From: Parus major | Lineage: Eukaryota > Chordata > Aves > Passeriformes > Paridae | Reading direction: 5' to 3' | Assembly (NCBI RefSeq): GCF_001522545.3 | Contig: NC_031769.1 | Location: forward strand, 13,060,386 to 13,124,385 | DNA: 64,000 nt | Part shown: one piece after another, positions 16,501-28,248 of the stretch | Layout of the letters: each line of letters opens with the position of its first letter | Numbering within the stretch: position 1 is the first letter of the stretch | Notes under the pieces: model-generated | What the model was told of the DNA's origin: nothing | Databases searched by the model: none | The model's input: only the letters and a program-made list of their open reading frames with translations | Translations under genes and position numbers: made by a program

Positions 16501-17158
16501 CCTGGCAAAGTTCCATGCTCATAAAAGGCTTGCATGGACTGCAGATTTGTGGCTTATTCACTAATATTCCTGTTTTTCTTCCATTGAGTGCTACAGAATT
16601 GAGATGAAAAACCTTTTTTCCGGTTTCTTTTAAGCTCCATAATTCCTGAACCGTGTGGGGTTCACTGCCCGCTATCCCAGATGTGGAACAATACATACAA
16701 AGAGGGTGTTGTTAGAAAATCTTCCAATCCCTGTGTTTAAATGTGACTCAGTTAACAAGAGTGCTCCAGATCCCTTGTTATGAGCATCTGAGAGCAGGTA
16801 AAGGCCTATGAGTTACACTTTCTGCTGTCTTATTAGAAAGAAACACTGAGAGGAAGAATGGCACTGGCAAGGTTGGCGATGTGAGGGGAGGGGGGTTGCC
16901 CAAAAGGGTAATTTTTTTTCACTTCAATATGTTGTAGATGTGCCAGGGTCAGGACTATTGGTGCTCTGGTGAGCAAAAAGCCATAGCACCATTTACCAGC
17001 AAATGATTTGCAATCACTTAAGATAACTAAGCAGTAAAGAAAAATTAATTAATCTAATTTAATTTTCAGAAGTTATTTTTGAAAACCTTTATCTGTGACT
17101 GCTTTTCATCCTATCTTTTACAAGAGTTTGTTTTGACTTCTCTGGGGAATCTCAAATG

Positions 17159-17176
17159 CCTTCTCCGGGGAGAAGG
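17159..17176. repeat. Compact palindrome, 8-bp arms
   Basis: CCTTCTCC and GGAGAAGG flank two G bases. The purine/pyrimidine strand bias of the arms is notable, but a palindrome of this size may be chance. Confidence 0.75.
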
Positions 17177-18665
17177 AAATCAGCTTTAAGTGTGAGCCTG
17201 AGGATTTGTTGTGAAAAATTTGATCCTATTTTTTAAAAAATGGAAGCAGACAAGCATGTAAAGAGGAAAAACATGTGATAGGTGTAACAGAGCACTGGGA
17301 GATAAGAATGTGTAGGTTCCTCTGGCAGCTGGGTTGCTAGTAGAGAGTTGGCCTAGCAAAACTTATTCCCTGTGGAGCCTGGCAAGCTGTTAACCATAGT
17401 GGTTAGCTATTATTATTAAAATTGTGGTTGCAGCAGGGTGAGGTGGGTTGTAGCTGATGAAGTAGGCTCACCTTCAGTTAAACAGAGTAAAATTGAAGCA
17501 GAGTGAGAGGTTTGGCCATTGTGAGACTTGAATTCATGTTTTCCTTTTCTTACTGAGGCTTGTTTATGGAGATTGTGTTAGATGTGTGTGTTGGAGTGCT
17601 CCCTACAGCAGTGTAAAACCATTGTGCCTTGATGGCATTTGCTGTGGTGGTGTTGGTTAGTGCCCTCCTTGCTGCTGATTTCCAGCGCACTGAGAGAGAA
17701 ATTGTCCTCTTCCAAAGTCATGGGTTCCTTCTCTTGGTGCCTTGTCCTGGAAATTATTATGGTATTACATACAGTCATACCATCTCAAGGAATATTTCGT
17801 TGTGGTGTTAAAATAACAAGCATGAAACTCCTCGCATGTTGCAAGGAGGTTTTCAAATTTAATTGGTGATTTCTTTAATGCAAGCAAAATATTAGGCTTT
17901 ATTTTGACAATTCAGAGGTTGATCTCTAAATTGAGCTATTATTTTTAATTCTGTTTGAGTAATTGTTGTTATAGCTCATGTAAGAGCTAACATGATTAAC
18001 CACACTTTCTGGTTCCTAAAAGTGTGGCTTTGTGGCAGATTTTAGCTGAGCTAAAGACTGAGACTCTGGTGGTGCTGCAGAGGAGTGTGACCTCCCACCT
18101 TCCCTGGCCATGCTGTGCTTCCCATCTCTCTCTGGCTTCAGCACTGGGAATTGTTGGTTGTGATGAGTGGGGTAAGTCTGCTGATAGCCCTGCCAGAAAG
18201 AAAGGACAGGTCAAAGGAGAAGGGGTAGTAAAATGGCCTCTGCTGCAAGGAGCAGTCTGGATGCTGGGAGAAGCTTTGCTGTCAGCAGAGCTCTGGATAT
18301 TACAGGAGAGAATGAGTCTCTGTTAGCAAAGCTGGGTAAAAAAGGCATTCAGAGATCCTGCTAGCCAAGGGAGCAAAATAGCCAGCTGGCCATTCCATTT
18401 GGCAGTGCATGACATTACCCAGTGCTGAGAGAGGAGGAGGTGCAAGGGAATTTGTTGTTGTCCTTGTTCTTGCTTGTGCCCACAAAGGGCTGGTGGTGAC
18501 CCACGGAATGCTGGGTTAAGTTTGGCCAAATGCAGCATGCTGAGCTGGTGGGTTCTGTGTGTATTCACCAAACTTCTCACAGCTGGAAATACTCACCCTG
18601 CCTCGGCTGAATGCTTTTGATCTGCTGTTGAAATGCAGGCACTGAGGAGATTAAGAAACAAAACA

Positions 18666-19060
18666 GAGTCATAGAGCTACAGAATGGTTAAGGCTGGAAG
18701 GGACCTCTGGAGGCGTCAAGTCCAACCTCTTGCTGCAAACAGGTCCTGTGTGGCCTGGATCTGAGCATCTCCAAGGTTGCAGATTGCACAGTCTCTCCGT
18801 GCACCTGTTTCAGTGTTTGCTGACAAGGTGAAAAATTGTTTCTAAAGCCTCATCTGACTTCCTGGTGTTGCAATTAGCGTGACTGTTGCATCTCCTCCCA
18901 TTTCTGGGTCACCTCTTAGAAGTTCCCAGCTGTTTTCTTTCTTCCCTCCCATTCGATCACAGATGACAGCAACAAGCTTCTCTTTTAGCCTCCTCTTTAG
19001 ACTGATTAAGCCCAGCTTTCTTGGCATCACCTTGCAGATCCTGTGGTCCAGCCTCCACTG
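18666..19060 (-). mobile_element. CR1 LINE remnant, 3' region, old and divergent
   Basis: Read on the + strand, the segment opens with the characteristic CR1 3'-end complement (ATAGAGCTACAGAATGG, then TGGAAGGGACCTCTGGAGG, then TCCAACCTC). The retrotransposon's own sense strand is therefore minus, with its 3' end at 18666. Similarity to the familiar avian CR1 3' untranslated region and terminal coding part fades through 18850-19060 and may continue weakly to about 19160. There is no intact frame. The left boundary is firm; the right one is approximate. Confidence 0.8.
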
Positions 19061-20625
19061 GACTGGTGACTGTCACAGGATGTTCCAGCTACACTTGTGC
19101 TGTCACAGCCTGGTCTGCAGGAGCTGCCTTCACCACGAGGGCATACTCCTCCCTTGCCTTCCAAGTGCCACCCAGTAGGGATCTGCCCACCCATCTGCAC
19201 AAGCTCAGCATCCTGCTGGCACCCAGCCAGTACTGCTACACACTGATTATGAATTTAAAATTCTTGGTGACATTCCCTGATTAGCAACGAAGCAGCATGC
19301 ATGCATTTTTTTTTTGCTGCTTATTGCTCAGCATTATATCCTCAAAATGGGGATGATGCATTTCAAAAGGCACTTTGTTCAGCTGCAATAATACCTTTCT
19401 AGGATTAGCCATTTTGTTCCAAATCAGAGGGGAAAAGCCTGCCAAATACAAACTAGATGGGACTAAAAAAAGAAGAATGATTTCTGGAGATATGTATCAT
19501 AACACTCAGCTTCAAAATGCTCATATTCTCAGCACTTTGACAGAAACAGAAAAATACAGTTTTAGTATCCTCCAGTACTTAAAAGTACATTTTAAGTGCT
19601 ATGCCACTGTTTTTGTGGAATGATGATGCTTGCATGGTATAAAATGGTGGGAGTTTCCTGTGCTGTATAAGCAGTATTTTTGCATGTATTTTGAACAGTC
19701 ACTGGAGTTTTGAGTGAATGGTTTTCATTTTAATACTGTTAGAAGAAGTTGTATTTTAATGTTACAGAATTTACTAATGCAAAAGGATTTTATCGCATTT
19801 CCAACTAGGATGTTGTCACTTTTGCAGCAGTAACAAAGTTTTCCCCCTGTTGTCCCTTACAAGAGTGAGTGAACATTTGCCTTACAGCAGGTTGATTTTA
19901 ATATTTCTTGACAAAAAGGAAGTAAAATTATTTTTAATTATCTAAAAATATGTCCCCTGGCTCAAAGTATACTTCTCAGATAGAAAGCAAGCAATCTTTT
20001 GCTTTCTCAGCAATTTCTGTCACTTGAAGTGTGAATTGATCATGGAGGTAATAGCACATGGGGAAAATCCAGTGGGAACTGTCTGATTTCATGTGTTTCA
20101 GTTCAAACACTTACGTTCTTTTGATTTGTAGACTGTAATTTTCACTGACAGTATTAGAGGCTTTTAGAAGAACAGCCTCTGACAGATGACATCCATCTAA
20201 CCAGCTGCTGCCTAATCTGACTTCAGGCTGAATATTGTGTTATCTGATTAATTTGAAATACAGTAAATATTAATGACTGTTCATCTGTTATTTAAAATAA
20301 ATAGAAAGTAGTGAGAGAGTGATGCTCACATTTCACGCTTCTGCTGTAACTGGCTTCTTGTCATCTGTGACTGACAGCTTTTCTTCTAGGGTACTTTCTT
20401 TGTGAAAAATCAATGTTGTTTTAATTTTCTCTTTCCTCCCACAGGCTTTATTACTCTAGTTTTCAAGAGGGTCAGAAATAGTGAGATATCTCATGTGGTC
20501 TACGTTTAAAACTGAAAAATCAAGATCTTAGTTTCCTTGTCAATCTTAGGAAAATTACCTTTTAGATGAATTAGATGGAGTCATGTAATGGAAAAAAAAA
20601 GCAAAAATAGTGCATTACTGATTTA
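19061..20625. other. Intronic sequence between two CR1 copies
   Basis: About 1.5 kb. The first 200 bases are moderately GC-rich and could be further, unrecognisable CR1 sequence. The rest is AT-rich intron. A segment at about 20150-20340 is of balanced composition and free of simple repeats and could be a conserved noncoding element, but this cannot be tested here. Confidence 0.6.
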
Positions 20626-23402
20626 GAATCACAGAATAAAAGAATCCTTTAGGTTGAAAAAAGCCTCTAAGATCATCAGTCCAACTGTTAACCCAGCACT
20701 GCCAAAGCCACCACAAAACTGTGTCCCTAAGTGCCTCATACGTGCTTCTTTTAAATACCTCCAGGGATGGTGATACAATCACTCCTCTGGGCAGCCTGTT
20801 CTCATGCTTGATAACCCTTTCTGTAAAGAAATCTTTCCAAAAATCCAGTCTAAAGCTCCTCTGGCCTAACTTGAGGCCATTTCCTTCTGTTCTAGCACTT
20901 GCTAGTGGGGGAAGAGACAGACCCCCACTTTGCTACATCCTCCTTTCAGGTGGTTCAATGAGTGATGAGGTCTCCCCTGAGCCTCCTTTTCTGCAGGCTA
21001 AACACTACCTCCAGCTCCCTCAGCTGTTCCTCCTAAGACTTGTGCTCCAGACCCTTCACCAGCTTTGCTGCCTCTCTCTGGACACACTCCAGCACCTCAA
21101 TGTCTTTCTTGTGGTGAAGGGCCCAGAACTGGAAGCAGGACTCAAGATTCACCAACACTGAGTACAGAGGACAATCACGGCTCTGGTCCTGCTGGCCACA
21201 CCATTGCTGATCCAAGCCAGGATGTCACCAGCCTTCTTGGCCACCTGGGCACAGGCTGGCTCAGATTCAGCACTCTCAGGTCCCTTTCTGCCAGGCACCT
21301 TTCCAGCCACTCTTCCCCCAGCCTGGAGTGCTGCAGGGGTTGTTGTGACCCAGGTGCCGTGTCCTGCACTTTGCCTTGCAGAACCTCAGACCACTGGCCT
21401 TAGTTCATTGATCCAGCCTGTTCAGATCCCTCTGCAGAGCCCTCCTGCCTTCCAGCAGATCAACTCTCTTGCCCAGCTTTGTGTTCTCTGCAAACTGACT
21501 GAAGGTGCCCTCAATCTCCTCATCTTCGTTAATAATAATATTAAAAATAGAGATAATAGAGACACTATTGAGCCCTGGGTAGCACCACTAGCGATTGGCT
21601 TCCAGCTGGATGTAACTCCATTTACCACCACTGGGTCTGGGCCTTGCTCTTCAGCCAGGTTTTTACCCACAAAGGGCACACCTATCCAAGCCATGAGCAG
21701 CCAGTTTCTCCAGGAGAATGCTGTGGGAAATGGTGTCAAAGGATTCAGTAAAGTCTAGGCAGACACATCCACAGCCTTTCCCTCATCCAGTAAGCGGTCA
21801 CCTTGTTATAGGATGAGATCAGGTTGGTCGAGCAGGACCTGCTTCTCATAAACCAGTGCTGGCTGGGCCTGATTCCCTGGTTGTCCTAGATGTGCTGTGT
21901 AATGGCACTCAAGATCACCTGCTCCATGACCTTTTCTGGCTCTGAGGTAAGGCTGACAGACCTGAAGGTTCCTGGATCTTCCTTCCTCTTTTCTTTTTGC
22001 TCTAGGTGAGCATCACATTTGCCAGCTTCCAGTCACTCGAGACCACCCTGGTTATCCATGGCTGCTAATGAATGATGGAAAATGCCTCTGAGACTTCCCC
22101 CAGCTCCCTTGGTACCCTTGGGTGGATCCCATCTGGCTCCATAAATGTGAATGTGTCCAAGTGGTTTAGCAGGTTGCTTCCGTTGGATTATGGTGGTTTC
22201 ATTCTTCTCCTCATCCCCATCTTCCTGCTCAGGAAGGAAACATGGGTACTTGTAGAACTGCTCTTTAATGTAAGACTGAGGCAAAGAAGGCATGAAGTAC
22301 ATTGGCCTCATCCTTTGTCACTATGCTTCCCTCTGCATACAGTGAGGAATGGAGATTCTCCTTAGACTTCATTTTGTTGCTAATGTATTTATAGAAGCAT
22401 TTTTATTGTCTTTCATGGCAGGAGCCAGATTTAAGTGCTGGTTGGGCTTTGGTCCTTCAAATTTTCTCACTGCATAACCTCATAACATCCTTGTAGTCCT
22501 CCTAAGTGACCTGCCTCTTCTTCCAATGGTAATAAGCTCTCCTTTTTTCCACCTGAGTTCCAGCCAAAGCTCTCTGTTCAGTCAGGCCCATCTTTCTCCC
22601 CAGTGACTTGTCTTTGAGCATGTGGGGCCATCCTGCTCCTCTGCCTTTATGGTTTCCTTCTTGAAGAATGTTCAGCTTTCCTGGACTTCTTTGTCCTTTC
22701 TTCAGTACTACTTCCCAAGGAACTCTGTCACCCAGGCTCCTAAACATGCCAAAGTCTGCTCTCTGGAAGTCCAAGGTGTCAGTTCTTCTGCCTGTGACAG
22801 TTCTGCCTCTTTCATACATCTTCAAGAATGGAAAACTATCATTTTCTGATCTCAGTGCCCAAGACTACCTCCAACCATCACATCACCCATCAGTCCTTCT
22901 CTGTTTACAGACAGTAGGACCAACAGGCACCTTCCCTAGGTGACTTGCTCACCAGCTGTGTCAGGAAGGTCACCTTCCATAAACTGCAGTTGGCTCCAGG
23001 ACTATTTCTCTGCTGTATTTCCAGAAGACATCTGTTGAAGTCTTCCATGAGAACAAGGGCCAGCAACTGAATCTTCCATCAGCTGCTTATAAAATATTTC
23101 CTCTGCAACTTCGTGGTTAGGTGGTTGTGTGACAGATTCCCACCGGGATATCTGCCCTGTTGGCCTTCTCCATGATTCTTCCCCATAAACATTCAGCTCT
23201 AGCATCACCATCATTTAGCTCTGAGCAGTCAAAACTGTTCCTAACATATACAGGGCTGTCCGACTCCTCCTTCCTTGCCTGTCCCTTTTGAAGAGTGTAG
23301 AGTCAACCCCTGCAGCACTCCAGTTGTGTGAGTTATATTTCCATGATGACAAATATGGCAGCTTTCCTCCTGCACCAATGGCTTTTATCTCCTCTTGTTT
23401 TT
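20626..23402 (-). mobile_element. CR1 LINE, 5'-truncated copy (about 2.8 kb), inactive
   Basis: The + strand starts with the CR1 3'-end complement (AGAATCACAGAATAAAAGAATCC) and continues, colinear with known avian CR1 elements, through the reverse transcriptase region and upstream coding sequence to about 23402, where similarity stops. The element's sense strand is minus. Minus-strand frames keep short pieces of the polymerase: VVVNGVTSSWKP and SGATQGS (thumb-side RT motifs) near 21580-21700, RLGEEWLERCLAERDL near 21270-21320, and [11 protein letters not shown] and [11 protein letters not shown] near 21033-21120. The catalytic box, FADD in active copies, reads FAEN here (21483-21494), and the frame is broken by stops and shifts, so it cannot encode an active enzyme. 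Full-length CR1 is about 4.5 kb; the missing 5' part fits normal incomplete reverse transcription. Plus-strand frames over this stretch are antisense artefacts. Confidence 0.95.
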
Positions 23403-23736
23403 ATATTCAACTAGAGCAAGAACTTTTGTAGGAACAGGAATGGTTTCAAAAATCTTTCCTTGAGTGGTTTCTGAAGCATAGGATAGAATTTGTGAGCAAA
23501 GGTGGAAAGAAGTAGTGCAGAACAGGGTGGTGGTTTTGTTTATTCCCACTGGTCAGAAAAAAAATTTACACAGCCTTGACTTTAGATCTGCTGTATGCTA
23601 TACACATTAAAGAGATGGTTAGAAAAGTTACTATAAACTTAAAAACACTTTAGTTGTTCCTGTGCTGATCATGTTTAAAATGAGTTATGGAAAGTTTTCA
23701 TAATGTAGTTTTCTACATAATTTGCTAATTCCTTTT

Positions 23737-23753
23737 AAAAAAAAAAAAAAAAA
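23737..23753. repeat. Poly-A tract
   Basis: Seventeen consecutive A bases followed by an A-rich stretch to about 23775. It may be the tail of an old retroposed sequence or a simple tract; no retrocopy body is recognisable upstream. Confidence 0.9.
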
Positions 23754-23892
23754 GCCACAAAAGAAAAAACTCATAAAACTGAAGAAATTCCGCAGAATTG
23801 TTTCCTGAAAAGAAAACCCAAGAAAACTGAGGTAGCAATAACTCTACCCTTGGTGTTTCATTGCTTTCATTCTGTTTTTATTGAGAGCAAGA

Positions 23893-23917
23893 TCAAACAT
23901 GAAGTGTTCATGTTTGA
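23893..23917. repeat. Perfect 11-bp palindrome with 3-base loop
   Basis: TCAAACATGAA (23893-23903) and TTCATGTTTGA (23907-23917) are exact reverse complements around GTG. It is close to a continuous 25-base palindrome, a structure prone to extrusion or to deletion in cloning. Confidence 0.85.
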
Positions 23918-26288
23918 GAGAACCACAGTGTTCCACAGTCTGTCACATTTGAAGTCAATTTGTTCATTAAGAGCTGTTCCAATTTTTACAGTATTGTAAA
24001 CTTTAAATATTGCTATTAAACTGTCTTAGGTTCTCTTCTACAGTCCTTGCTTTACTGAGTTACTTTCTCTTCCTCTGTTAGTACTTTGGCATTTTCAGGC
24101 AGACTATATCAATTTCTTTGTTTTGAATATTGTTAATCTTGTTGCTCATTTTTCATCAAAAATAGCTTTCATAAATCTGTCAGCTGTCAGAAATAGAAGT
24201 CAGCTTTGAAAACTATTAAAATATTGCGATGCGTTTTCATTAAAACAAGTTGACAGCAGAGAACATGTTTTTTTTCTTGATACCATCACAGTGCTTTGAT
24301 GGATGACACTGGGCAGTGTTTTTTTTCACTTTATGACATTGTTCAGGCACAATACCAGCATTGCAGATACAGACTGAGATTCCCAACTCTTCCCTATCAG
24401 CTCCTGCACCTGTTTGCTCCACAGACAAGCAATGGAGCATTGGCACCAGCACTTGCACACAGACATGGACAGATTTGCATTAGGAGAAACAGATGCAGAG
24501 CAGTGGTATAGTAGTTTGTCTTCTTAGAATGACAATGATTTCCTGAATTATTACTAATGCTGATGCTTGCTGCTACAAAACAATTCACTGAACTGCAGTC
24601 TGTACATGTAAAATATGTTCAGTTACTGAAATACAATGAATTCATTTTTCTTCCTCCTTCCATGCTCCATCAGAAGTTAGGTGGGCAGACACTTAACTCA
24701 GATGCAAATGAACTAAATAACTTGACTATTGCCTTTGGCCTGATGTCTTGGAGTCGGTATTTAGGCACCCGAACAGCTACGTGTGGATTACAGAACAGGG
24801 AATTAAACTTTTTTTCCCCCTGTTATACATCTTAAATAGCTGACATCTACTAATTAGTAAAAACTTAAGACTTTAATCCTTCCAAGTGATAAAGTGGTGG
24901 TTTAGTAAGCAAATAAACTCTGTAGTAAACTATTTAAATCTTTGGATATGGAGCCATCCTAGCTTGGGAGTTAAAGGTTTGTGACTTTAGGCTGCAGGGT
25001 CCAACCTCTGAGCAGGGTAAGTCTTCAGGGCATTTCTGTCTAGCCCTCTGCCTCTTGGCTCTGTTTTCTTAATTTCCATTCTCAGTCTTCTGAGGGGCCA
25101 TCAAATGCAAAAGAGTGAAGGTATTTGCTAATAATGTGAAGGATTGTTCTGTAAAGGTGTTACAGAATGGGTGTGTGATGCTTGCAGGTTTAAAGATCAG
25201 GATAACCATCTTGATGTTCCCATTCATTCCCTTCCCCACCCCCTTCCTTTTTATGTTTTCCAAAAAGCAACTGTATTTTCATTTGCCAAAATAATAAAAA
25301 AAATGGGCTGTTATGTGTATACTCACTTTTCTTCTATTGGGAAGTAAAATGTTTGATTAGCCCCTCTGAATGTATTGCATCCATCTTATGGAAAGGGCTG
25401 TGTTTCCTTAGATTTCCATAGGACCTCCTAGATACTGTATGGATATTGAATCCAGGTTAAACAAATACTTGAAACTGCTCTTACCTGTTCTTAATAATTT
25501 CCAAATGTTACAGCTTGGTGATATGGAGCTCAGATAGGCTCCTTTTAAATCACTCCAGAAGTTGATAGGTATTTATTGATGCATTCAGTGAATTTATGTT
25601 TTGGTAACTTGCAGAGATTAACACATTAATCTTCTACTGCACTTTAGTAAACACTTCATAATTCTCATTCCCTGAAATTGAAAACCTGTTGCAAATTCAA
25701 ACCTAGCTTGTCTTGGCTCATACTGTTTAGATCAGCATTTGGGTTGGACTCATAAAATGTAGCGGCTGTATCTCATGCTTTGATCAAACAAAAAAATACC
25801 TTTAGGCTTACTGATTTTGATTCAAGTTTCTGTGTTATAATCCTAAAATTGTACCATAGGAATGATAATCTGAAGAAAATTGTCCCTTTAAAAAACTTCT
25901 AGTTATATAAATTTCTAAAATGTAGCCTGAATTTTTAAGTAGCTTGTCCTTTCTGTTTGTTTTCAGGTTTCTTTTCATCACTACTTATTTTCTTAATTCT
26001 ACTGCTAGAAAGCTGGTTTTACAGAGAGACTGAAGTGGAAAAGCATATGGTTTTCTGTTGCTATTGAGGGAATTATTCTTGGAGCCATGACAAAATTAAT
26101 AAGAGAAAAAAGAGCAATATTTTTTTTTTTGTTGGTTTTACTTTCTGCTTCATTATGTGTTTAGTTCAGTAGATAAATCAATAGCAACATCTGTAACACA
26201 GTGAATTAATTTAATAGAAAAAGTTTGGAAGAAGTAAATTAGTGACATGGCAATGAGCTTCAGTGTAGATGGAATTAAGACAGAACCT

Positions 26289-26312
26289 CTATATATATAT
26301 ATATATATATAT
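26289..26312. repeat. (TA)n microsatellite
   Basis: About twelve uninterrupted TA units. Likely variable in length between individuals. Confidence 0.95.
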
Positions 26313-26968
26313 TTAATGAAAAATTTTAAGATGATAGATGGTGGAAGAAAGTAGGAAGTCTATAGATTTTAAAAAAGAGCATTCCAGTACAGCATATAAA
26401 CAGAATACCCAGAAATCCCAGTGATCTAACTGTGGAAGGAGAGAGGATAGATAGATCTCTCTTCTGGAAGTCAGCAGAACAACTAGGGGACCTCTGGGAA
26501 AAAACTGATCTTCTACTCATCCTGTAGCTGGCTGTGTTTTGACTGTCACAAACATCCTGTGTGACTTTGGGCAAGTCTGTTTTGGAGAAATTGTTGTTAT
26601 GGTACACCTTGGTAATGAGAAGAAGGAATGTTGCACAGCCAGCTCAGATTTCGTTATACAACTGCGTGTAAGCAGGAGTGGAGTCTGAGTTGACAAAGGA
26701 GGAAACACAAAGGAAGACTTTGCAATTGGTTGTTCTTCTTACATCCTGATGTTTTTATGAATCTGATCTTGTCCCCACAAGGCTGATGTGTTTTCTAACT
26801 TGTATGGCCATATTTCATAAATCTGTTTAGGTTACTCTGGTGGAATTAGGATGATCGATTATGGTATTTCTTACTTGGATTTGTGAAAGATGTTTGAGAA
26901 GTTCTGTCCCCAAAAGCTCTAAAGACTTAAAAGCTATGGAATAAGGGACAAGTTTGTCTATAGCTAAC

Positions 26969-27006
26969 AAAAGAAAAAAAAGGAAAAAAAAAAAAAAAAA
27001 AAAAAA
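26969..27006. repeat. Long poly-A tract
   Basis: An A-rich run with three G interruptions at its left end, followed by more than twenty consecutive A bases, ending at GGTAGG. In an avian genome, where poly-A-tailed retroposons are rare because CR1 does not leave a poly-A tail, such a tract may be a simple repeat. Confidence 0.9.
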
Positions 27007-28106
27007 GGTAGGAAATAAAGTGGAAGGGTAAATATCAAGGTTTTATTGTCAGCAGTAGAAGGTCACCAGCATTTTTTTTCAGAGGTGGCTGAGACTGGTG
27101 GTCTCAGACAGAACTGTAAATGAGCTGTAGAGGGAAGCAAGAGATGGCAATACTGAGGGATGATCCTAAACGGTTTGGAATGGTAGAGATTACAGTGATA
27201 GATGAAATCAGTTCAGTTAAATGTTGTGGGTTTGTAGGGGTTTATTTCACCCCTTTTCAAGTTTATATCCAAAGTATTGAGCTTTGAGATAGCTGTTGGA
27301 ACTAACTTGTGCTTCCAGTTTATAACTTCAAATATATCTGTCATCTGTAGCAGGGGGTAGTGTATTTTTTTTTTCTTTCTACATCACAAAATTGATTGAT
27401 TTGTAATGGTAACTTCTTTGTATACGTTTTCTGTGGAAAAAAAATTATTTGTTAATGATACTTTAGTTGTATTTAGCTTTCTGTATTGACATCGGTAAAT
27501 GAATCTGTGAAGTATAACTTAATTTTTTAAAAACATAAATCTTACTTTCTACTTTTCTAAGATTGCAGTGCTGATCTGGATATAGCTACATATTTTGCAT
27601 GCTCAAGTAAAGATGTTATTTGTCTCTGGATTTACAGTACAGAATGCTATTCAACACACTTTCATTAAGTGACTAGTTTATACAGTACTTTTAAATTTAT
27701 ATTGATATTTACAGTGGTGTGGATTTTTTATAGCTATTCAAATGTTTGTTTTTTTTTCTACTTGTACTACATTGTAATTGTTATTAATAAGATGGAGAGA
27801 TGTTTGTATCATCAAGTGATTTAGCAGCATGTAAATGTATTCACTGAATGTAAATATGAGCATTTGTTTGTATTCTGTCCATAATGTGATAGAGTACTTC
27901 TTCATCTAGTATAGCTATAGTGAGGTCTAAGTATTCACTTAAATAAAAGAGGACTACAGTTAATTCCAGTTTCCTTTTTTTTTTTAAGACTGAGAAAGTT
28001 CTGAAATAGTCTAGGCAATTATATTGGTGTAAGTGGATTCATGACCCAGTAAGAAGTACCTCCCTGTCCTCGCTGTCCATTTAAAACTCAGTATATTTAC
28101 CCCAAT

Positions 28107-28248
28107 CCTGGCAGTTTTTAAAGCCAGCTTGGGTAATGCCTTGAGCAATCTGATCTAGTGGCAAGTGTCTCTGCACATGGCAGGGTGAGTTGGGACTTGA
28201 TCTTTAAGATCCATTCAAACCCCTTAACATTCTGTGATTTTATGATTT
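28107..28248 (+). mobile_element. CR1 LINE 3' tail, plus orientation
   Basis: The sequence follows the sense 3' untranslated end of avian CR1: a degraded form of the usual 'gccttgagcaacctg' block (28139-28152), 'gatctagtggcaagtgtc' (28152-28169), 'catggcaggg' (28177-28186) and a tail ending in TCTGTGATTTTATGATTT (the degenerate 8-base terminal repeat). It is about 140 bases long and severely 5'-truncated. It is the only clear CR1 copy in the window on the + strand. Confidence 0.85.

Larger units (their letters stand above)
13032..18665. other. Intronic sequence without recognised genes
   Basis: About 5.6 kb, AT-rich up to about 17 kb and then more mixed, with GC-richer sequence at 18020-18600. 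It holds two perfect inverted repeats (13464 and 17159). Longer T tracts occur near 13144-13152 and 13400-13410. No exon with a recognisable product was found. Confidence 0.7.
23403..28106. other. Intronic sequence without recognised genes
   Basis: About 4.7 kb of AT-rich sequence with several A/T tracts, a (TA) run, a long poly-A tract and a strong palindrome (all listed separately). No exon was recognised. The segment before the poly-A at 26969 was considered as a possible retrocopy body but shows no recognisable product. Confidence 0.7.

Noticed and set aside
20721..21758. Plus-strand frames of 146 and 184 codons
   Set aside because: They are antisense to the CR1 reverse transcriptase region and carry no independent gene signal.
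24946..25060. Possible further CR1 fragment (GTCCAACCTCTGAGCAGGG)
   Set aside because: Only about 20 bases resemble the CR1 3' end; the flanks do not follow the element, so it falls below a supportable call.
26700..27006. Possible processed retrocopy ending in the poly-A tract
   Set aside because: No frame before the poly-A gives a recognisable protein, no target duplication was found, and poly-A retrocopies are rare in birds.
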